Assembly (NCBI GenBank): GCA_025403435.1
Contig: CM046350.1
Location: forward strand, 21,639,661-21,703,660
Direction: 5' to 3'
DNA length: 64,000 nt
From: Artocarpus heterophyllus
Taxonomy: Eukaryota > Streptophyta > Magnoliopsida > Rosales > Moraceae
Part shown: positions 57,157 to 64,000 of the stretch, one piece after another
Position numbering within the stretch: the first letter of the stretch is position 1
Layout of the letters: every line of letters starts with the position of its first letter
The notes under the pieces: generated by a model
What the model saw: only the letters and a program-made list of their open reading frames with translations
Told to the model about the DNA's origin: nothing
Database searches by the model: none
Position numbers and translations under genes: made by a program

Positions 57157-58545
57157 ACAATATATGAACCATCAATTAAATTACTCAGTCATTAAGAATA
57201 TGTCTTTTACGGAAGAGAAAAAATTGGAAAGAAAAAAAGGTAATACCTTAGGCAATGAAAATGGAGAGTGAAAGGAGATAATATTCTTTTGTGACTTTAT
57301 ATTTAAGAGGAGAAAAGAAAATAAAATCATGTCCTCTTATTCGTCCAAATTTAGAGGAATCAAATTTAATTAAGATTTTATGCATACATATTTTTGAATC
57401 TCTTACAAGATCCTTCTTTTTATTAATCAATCCAATCAAATAATTATAAATCCAAAATACCACTCTAATCTTCTCATACTTATTCCTTAAAATCTTCTCC
57501 TTTATAAACAACCTTTATTTCATATACAAAATAAATATGAAAAAATAATAATGAATATATATAATAAAAATTTTAAAAATAATAAAATAAATGTTCAAAA
57601 ACTCCAATACATCAACCATATAAATATTCTAGAGATATTAGTATGGACCAAAAATACATTACATCATGTTGACTTCAATGAGATTTTATTAGTCACTTGA
57701 TTTTTCTTATGTGAGTTTGAGGATTTAGCTGTCCAAAATTTAAAATGGAGACGCAAATATTAAGAAGATGCAAGGTTGAGGATTCAATCATCTAAATTTT
57801 TAAAATTGAAACCAAGTAAAATGTCAAAAAGTTTAAGAACATCCCCAGGTGCAAACATTCCTGGTATAAAAATATTACCTAGACACATAAAATATTTACT
57901 TTGAGTTTTTAGTGGTAAGTGTGATATGTGGTCAGTTTGTTTCAAATATTACCTTTAAATTTTGTTTTTTTTTTTCCTGATTAAACAATTTGATATTCTT
58001 ACCATATTAATTACTCTGCTATTGAAGTCATTAAATTGACCTTAGTACGAAAATTGGAAGGAAAAAAAATACAACTACTTGCAGGTCCATGTCATAAATA
58101 ATTTACTCTAAGACAGCCACAAAAGTGTACGGGGCTGCAGAAACAAAGAGCCGTAATTCGAATATTAAGTTACTATGACAAATATTTTTGCCAATTCAAG
58201 TTATATCTGAACAGGATCAATAAAAAAAAAGGTTTTCTGGGTATGGAAATTTTAAGAGCTTTGATTGCAATGGAGTCCTTTAGTTGCTGAAAGGCTTGAG
58301 TAATTATCTTATGACCAAGGAGTAAATGTATAAAGCCAAGGAAACCCAGCCCTCAGCTCGTACCCAATATCAACTGCTTTCATTAAGTGATCAGATTTTA
58401 GAGAAAATTAGATGATGCCACATTTTTAAACGTTGTTTTTTTATTTAAATCACACTTACAAAAGTTTATATTGCCCTATTATTCATATTACATTTTAAGT
58501 TGTACCACAAATAAACATATATGAATTTTTAAGAAGTAAATCTTA
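57157..58545. other. Intergenic, AT-rich
   Basis: Nothing recognised. The 87-codon frame at 57511-57248 (-) is Lys/Ile-rich and lies in AT-rich sequence, so it is probably chance. Confidence 0.4.
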
Positions 58546-58722
58546 CAGGGTATTTAAAAAGTGTGATTAAAACTAATGGTTTAAACTAATTTTGGTCAAG
58601 GATACTGTAGCATGTGAGAGCTTTATACCGTAAAAACTTTTTGCTTTTTAATGTTACTGTTGAGAGCTTTATACTATTGTTGGTTTGAACCAATTGATTC
58701 TAACTGAAAGCCAAACACCCTC
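58546..58722. mobile_element. Tourist-like MITE, copy 5
   Basis: Ends CAGGGTATTTAAAAAG and GCCAAACACCCTC, flanked by TTA on both sides (58543-58545 and 58723-58725). The core is in the opposite orientation to copies 1-4 (ACTGTAGCATGTGAGAGCTT). The ends are similar to those of the full Harbinger at 11517-17773. Confidence 0.65.
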
Positions 58723-58725
58723 TTA

Positions 58726-59950
58726 AAAGATGACATTTATGAAAATTTCCCTTATTAATTAATTTTCCTAAGCTACAATTAGAAAATATGCTCACAACAA
58801 TATTTTTTTATGGAATAAATTACTCACTCTTTTTTTCTTAGATTATGCTTTTAGATTAATGTAAAATTCATAGAATTTGATTAATGAGCAATCTCGTTAA
58901 TATTTATGGTGTTGTATGACAACATGAACTCAATCAAGGAATTTAGACGCATCTCATATTACTCAGATGGCTGTGGTGTATAAAAGTTTTTTTAAATCAC
59001 TGCATTCTACTTACTGGACTGTCCTTATTTTTAATGGAATTACTGGACATTCTTTATATTTTGCAAGATAAAAAAGTTAATGAAATATGATTTTGATGTG
59101 GACAGTTTTTTCTTTTATTCTTTGAAAAGGAAATTGCATTTACTGAAAATCGATTAATAATATTCTTAAAAAAATCCTTTTTTTGTGAATAAAAAAAATC
59201 CATTTAATAAGGTGGAATCCTATCATTTGGGCCCGTCCAAAGAAGTAGATAAGACACAAAAAGTTATTTTTCTGTTATTGCTGAAACTGTACCTGTACGT
59301 TTGTACAATATCACTGCAATCTCATTTTTTAAAACTGTCGGTATCCATGATGCAAAGAAACATACACACATGAAAATAAATAAATAAACAATTAAAAACT
59401 TCCATGGGGATGTCAACGGATATATCGAGAAAAACATGCAACAATTTAACACAATGTTAAAATAATTAATATTATTTAATTTGATTCAAGTTAATAACAT
59501 AAATAATATAATTTTGGTCTAATATAAGAGTTATATTGCTTATGATAAAAAGGATATCATCATTATATATATTGATTATGATTCTAATATTATTTTATAC
59601 AGTAATTACAAACCAGGCACAATAATAGTACATGAAAAAATACCACTAAATATAATAAAGTACACACAAATTTTAAGTGTCTTTAATATCAAAAGAAGTT
59701 TTTAATCAATTGGAAAGTATTATGTAGGTTCTGATCTTGACATAAACAATACATATGCTAGTATATTACCATTGAATAGTTCTTGAGGTAATTGTAGATG
59801 TGTCGTATGTATGTTTCTTATTTTTTTTCCTGCCGTTAACCTATAAATTAGATATTATTGATTTATCCAACTAGATCAATAGTCTTTATGGAATTGTAGT
59901 AACTTATCAACACTAATTTGTGGCGGGGGATATACAAGTATATCAAATAA
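58726..59950. other. Intergenic, AT-rich
   Basis: No gene is recognised; short open frames only. Confidence 0.45.
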
Positions 59951-59955
59951 CCATA

Positions 59956-60606
59956 TTAGTTTTGTACTTCTAAACTCATCCCCGTTTGAGAACTATAAGG
60001 AACATTATAACAAGAAGAACTTTGGTTAGTTCCTAAGCTCATAGAGTCAAAACTTGAGGCAACAGAATCTTCATTAGTTTGACTCATATGGGGAGCACCA
60101 CGTCTTATAAATTGCTTTCCATTTGCAACAATACCCTCACTTGCTGCCCTACAACCATGATCGTCATCTTGTGTAGCATGCGTAAATTCTTCTTCTCCAG
60201 TAAATGGACTCAAGAGTATTTGACTAGACATTGTACTTCATCTTTTCCCATAGTTCCCATCATCATTATCATCACCAACCCCACTATTGTCATCATCGTC
60301 ATCAGTGTTGTTGAGACTATCAACATCATCAACACCATGACATGTGGACGTTCACACAGCTACTTCAAATGAGCTAGTGTTACTACTAGAAGTTCCCACT
60401 TCTTCAGATCGTACTTTATCAACATCAATGCCATATTCTTGAGCATGCCCTGCAATTCGTGGATTTGAATTGCCAATCTCATCATTTAAATATGCTCGCC
60501 TGATCCACTGAATAAGAAGATCATCGTAATCTTCACCTGACTCAACTGCTACTTCGAGCAACTTTAAATAATCAGTTTTTGTTACTTTATCACACTTTGC
60601 CTCCAT
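59956..60606 (-). pseudogene. Unrecognised decayed coding region
   Basis: Two open frames, 60606-60352 (84 codons) and 60231-59956 (91 codons), lie in the same frame and are joined by 40 coding-like codons interrupted only by TGA at 60354-60352 and a TGA near 60241. The N-terminal part has TKTDYLKLLEVAVESGEDYD and an acidic, Ser-rich middle; the linker is Asp/Asn-rich; the C-terminal part has SPFTGEEEFTHATQDDDHG. A low-complexity acidic tail of this kind occurs at the C-terminus of some plant transposases, for example hAT-like ones, but no diagnostic motif is visible. I do not recognise the family. Codon-like periodicity in AT-rich surroundings argues that it once coded for protein. Confidence 0.5.
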
Positions 60607-61148
60607 ATTTTTAACTTCATATTATAATAGCAAAAAACAATTGTATGTAGCATGACAAAAGTGTAGACAAAAAAGTAAAAATATACTACACATATCTATA
60701 TGTAACATGCAATAGAGCTTTGAAAAAGAGTCAGGATTTATTCATTTTAAAAGTAAAAATTATTTAAAGACTAAATATGCCTTAGTAAATATATTTTTTA
60801 TTGTTTTTAGGTTTAAAATATTAGTCATATTTTTTAAAAAATAATCTAAAAAATTCCTAGAAAATTAATTTTTATGCCAAAAAAATTTCTAGTCGTTTTT
60901 AGACATTTTGTTGAAATTTTAGGAAATATTCTAGATTTTCACAGATATTACGGATATTTGTGAATATTGTGAATATTTTACGGACATCATAGAAGAAAAA
61001 TCCTTCACCCATATCCATGTCGAGACTTTAAAATATGGATATTGTTGTGGAAATATCAATAGTATCATAGACATTTTTATCCTTGCACGGATGCAAAGAA
61101 ACAAACATGAAAAAGAAAACTTACTTACAATATCATTGCATTGTCATT
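60607..61148. other. Intergenic, AT-rich
   Basis: No gene is seen. Positions 60920-61100 repeat GATATT/GAATATT motifs. Confidence 0.4.
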
Positions 61149-61153
61149 TAAAT

Positions 61154-62563
61154 TGTTGGATATTGTTGTAGAATTTTCAAATTCATAAGTGCACGTAATC
61201 GTAACAAGTAATAAAGTGATGAGTATATATATCTTTCCTATGAGGAGTTAAAATAATTTTTTTAATTATCAAAATTATTTTAACTCTAGAATTATTTGAA
61301 TGATAAAAACCTAAATAAAATAAAATAAAATAAAAAAATTAAATAAAATGTTAAAAACAATAAATCCTAAAAATATTAGGAATTATGATTTCACTAAAAT
61401 TAATCTGATCTTATCTAATTTAACATATTATTGTGATTGCCTCATACTATATTGATGGTCGAATTCTCTATCCTATCAGTGCTCTCTCTCGAGTTGCACC
61501 AAAAATACCTAGGTATTAAAATGCACTATATCTCTAGTGAATTTATTATGCCTAAGTTCATTATGTTATATGGATATTCTTATTGTGACAACACAAACCA
61601 TGTAAGTATATCTCTATTTTACATGTAATCTATGGTATTTTACACATGATTCTAAATCACAAATCTCTTCTCATTTTTATTATGATTTATTTAATCATCT
61701 AACTAATGGCCAGCTAATTAGAAGCACTAAGTACAATGTAAATACTCAACATAATTACAAGGTTCAGAATAATATAATTTAAATAAAATGTTCATATATT
61801 GTTGCTACATCACAATCCCAACAAAAATAAAACTAAAACATGATAATAAAAGCACACCACAAAAATATTAAAATAAACATTAATATATTACAAAAGATAG
61901 AGTTTAGAGATGACACAGAATGTCGACAAGTTTAGTGGGCCTTCATTCTACATACAACACTCTTTAACTCTCAAAACAAAAGAAAATATTTTTTTATTTT
62001 TATTTTTCTTTTTTTCTTCCTTTGGAGCATTGCTCCTAAAGATGAGCTAATATAGCTCTTAGTTAGGAAGTTCTAGATGATGTTTTTAGATGCTTAATAC
62101 ACCGCTATTTATAGCCTACAAAGATGCTAATTATTGCAATTAAATATATAAAATATTATGGAAGCTTAGTCATGTAGCATTAGATAGTGCAAGCTTTGTA
62201 GTAAGGCATAATGTCTATCCAATTCGGCATCAACAAACTGTGCACTAAGGAGGATAAATTCAGGTGCTTTTTTTTTAGTGTGTATACCACGTGTCGAAAT
62301 CTAATTGGTCATTTCCATAGACATGGACATGTGCGCCATCATTGGAGAGAAATTTAGAAGCACCGGATTTCATCTAAATGAGACACAAAAGCACACCTAA
62401 AATTACTAAAAATATACCTAAATATATAAATACACTAAAAATATAGTATTAAACATATCTTCACACAAAACAAATAAAAGGTAAGAAAAAGTCTCAAAAA
62501 CCATCAAACTATTAAGCTAAAAGCATTCAAAATATGTATGTAAAATCGGCTCATCAGTTACCA
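61154..62563 (-). mobile_element. 1.4-kb solo LTR with TSD TAAAT
   Basis: On plus it runs from TGTTGGATATTG to GTTACCA, so in minus sense it starts TGGTAACTGATGAGCC and ends ATATCCAACA. It is flanked by TAAAT at 61149-61153 and 62564-62568. The end of the element, in its own sense, has ATACTCATCACTTTATTACT and GATTACGTGCACTTATG, closely resembling the end of the solo LTR at 16000-17397, and the length (1410 against 1398 bp) is nearly the same. The two are probably relatives. There is no coding sequence. Confidence 0.65.
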
Positions 62564-62672
62564 TAAATGCAAAGAAAGCTACTATACATATAACACTTGG
62601 AAAAAAGGAAAGAACTTGCAAAATACAATAATGCAAAGAAATATAGATATACACATACACATTGTTAAGAAG

Positions 62673-63379
62673 TGTAGAGCCAAATTCGATGCCTTTTATA
62701 TAATTACCCTAAGCAGAGGATTTCAAATATCGAACTTCCCGGTAAGGTGGCTGTGGAGGTTCGAAAGGGGCAGGAAGCCCCCCTCTCGGCGGGTTGCAGA
62801 GCCCCCGAACCAAAATTTTACTAAGAAGAAGCAAGATAAAAAGAAGAAACAAGAAAAAAATGAGCTTGGAGTCGAGACTTGTGTGCCCCAATTTGAGGGA
62901 AGTTGCATTGTCTCATGCTTGGGCAGAGACGCCCGCCAGGGGGGCTGCGAAGCCACTTGGCTGTGCTCAAGGCAAACAAAATCTGTAGCGCAAACATAAG
63001 ATTGTGTGGTAGCTCCAGTTGAAGGGTGTGGTTGCACTCGTGGAAGACCTGACGTGAACTAGTTGTATTGTTTTTTTTTTCTTTTTATATTTCCTAATTC
63101 TTGTAAGTCTATAAATAGGACTTGGTTAGGGCTTCTTTGTAATGTGTCTCAGAAATTTAAAGTGAGCGAAAGCTAGAGAAAAAAAATTCTTCCAAGAGTA
63201 TGCAAATTTTTTCTTATAACTTCTTCATCGTCATAATAAATTATTCAGCAGTAGGTGAAAGTGGACGTAGCTCTCACATCTAGAGCAAACCACTATAAAT
63301 TTCATATGTTTTTTTTTTTTGAATTTTTTGTTTGCATATTTTTTGTTTTCGATAGAATTAAGGCTTCTACTTCACAACA
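62673..63379 (+). mobile_element. 0.7-kb Ty1/copia-like solo LTR with TSD CACAT
   Basis: It starts TGTTAAGAAG and ends TTCACAACA, flanked by CACAT at 62668-62672 and 63380-63384. A TATA box (CTATAAATAG) is at 63109-63118. The U5-side text AAGTGGACGTAGCTCTC..AACCACTATAAAT is typical of one group of plant copia LTRs. The U3 part (62745-62960) is a GC-rich island with CCCCC/GGGGG blocks. The frames called there on both strands (62616-63037) are by-products of this island and are not genes. Confidence 0.72.
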
Positions 63380-63384
63380 CACAT

Positions 63385-64000
63385 TACATGTCTTGTATAT
63401 ACATACATATATGCTTGCACACACGATTGAATTACATCGTTTTCCTCTGAACTTATCACACAGTTTGAATTTACTCTTTGAATTTTTAATTTTAGTAATT
63501 TATCCTCCGCATTTAAAAATATGTAGCAGACATCCCCAATTGATAACATAGTTAATTTTTTGCCAAAATTGGCATGTGATTTGTTTGAGTCGTTAATTAA
63601 TAACATTAAAGGTCATTTTTCATTATGGTAAGCCCTATATATATTTAAAATGATAAATCATATGTTAATTTTTTAAGAAATAATTTATTATTAACAAGGT
63701 GATTTGCTACAAATTTATAAGTTCAAGATCCAAATAACTTTAAGAGTAAATTGTAACTTCCATAAGTTTTAGACGCAACAATGTCACAAATAATCTAAAC
63801 ATATAATTTAAAAGCATATATAAGTTTGCAAGTAACTAAATACATATATATAAATAAATTATATATATATAAGTTAGCAAGTAATTAAATGATCCAAGTT
63901 TCCTAAAAAAAGAAAAAGGATTCAAGTTATTGTGTACTAAACATATCTATCCATAAACATCAAGTTGATCAATGGGGGGTACGGATGGGCAATAATTCAC
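63385..64000. other. Intergenic, AT-rich, window end
   Basis: No gene is seen; short (TA)n runs at 63845-63875. Confidence 0.4.

Noticed and set aside
62616..63037. Frames of 127 and 104 codons on opposite strands
   Set aside because: They lie in the GC-rich U3 of a solo LTR, and no recognisable protein motif is present.

Overview
The window is nuclear DNA from a eudicot plant. It is AT-rich, its genes are few and widely spaced, introns carry GT..AG ends, and more than half of the sequence is transposable-element DNA. Two genes look intact and host-encoded: an intronless F-box gene at 32.9-34.1 kb (+) and a class II (CIN) TCP transcription factor of the TCP2/TCP24 type at 45.6-47.1 kb (-), which carries a recognisable miR319 target site. 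A nuclear copy of mitochondrial atp9 lies at 50.2-50.4 kb. The species cannot be named from this sequence.

Layout. 0-0.7 kb: 3' end of a Ty1/copia element with its 3' LTR. 1.3-2.9 kb: MITE-like repeats. 2.99-5.17 kb: a 2.2-kb solo LTR with a perfect 5-bp target-site duplication (TSD). 6.6-7.5 kb: a poly(A)-tailed retroposed segment. 8.56-30.13 kb: one old, degraded Ty1/copia element ('copia A') split by two younger insertions. The first is a 6.26-kb PIF/Harbinger element (11517-17773, TSD TAA) with intact transposase and Myb/SANT-like genes, which itself holds a 1.4-kb solo LTR (16000-17397, TSD ATATG). The second is a 9.68-kb Ty1/copia element ('copia B', 18285-27966, minus strand, TSD GTTCC) with two 2-kb LTRs. 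Removing both insertions restores a continuous copia A integrase frame, so the order of events can be read directly. 30.87-31.97 kb: a higher-order tandem repeat. 32-49 kb: the gene-bearing part (F-box, then a long intergenic stretch, then TCP). 49-64 kb: AT-rich intergenic DNA with MITEs, the atp9 copy, a diverged ~1-kb tandem duplication, an unrecognised decayed coding region, and two more solo LTRs (61154-62563, TSD TAAAT; 62673-63379, TSD CACAT).

Themes. (1) Several unrelated LTR elements carry clusters of short, GC-richer, self-complementary motifs in the leader or LTR, each embedded in AT-rich sequence. (2) At least five small MITEs look like internally deleted relatives of a Harbinger element such as the intact one here. 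(3) Many stop codons in the dead copia elements look like single C-to-T or G-to-A changes, as expected from decay of methylated DNA. No bacterial-type system, CRISPR array, rRNA gene or convincing tRNA gene was seen.
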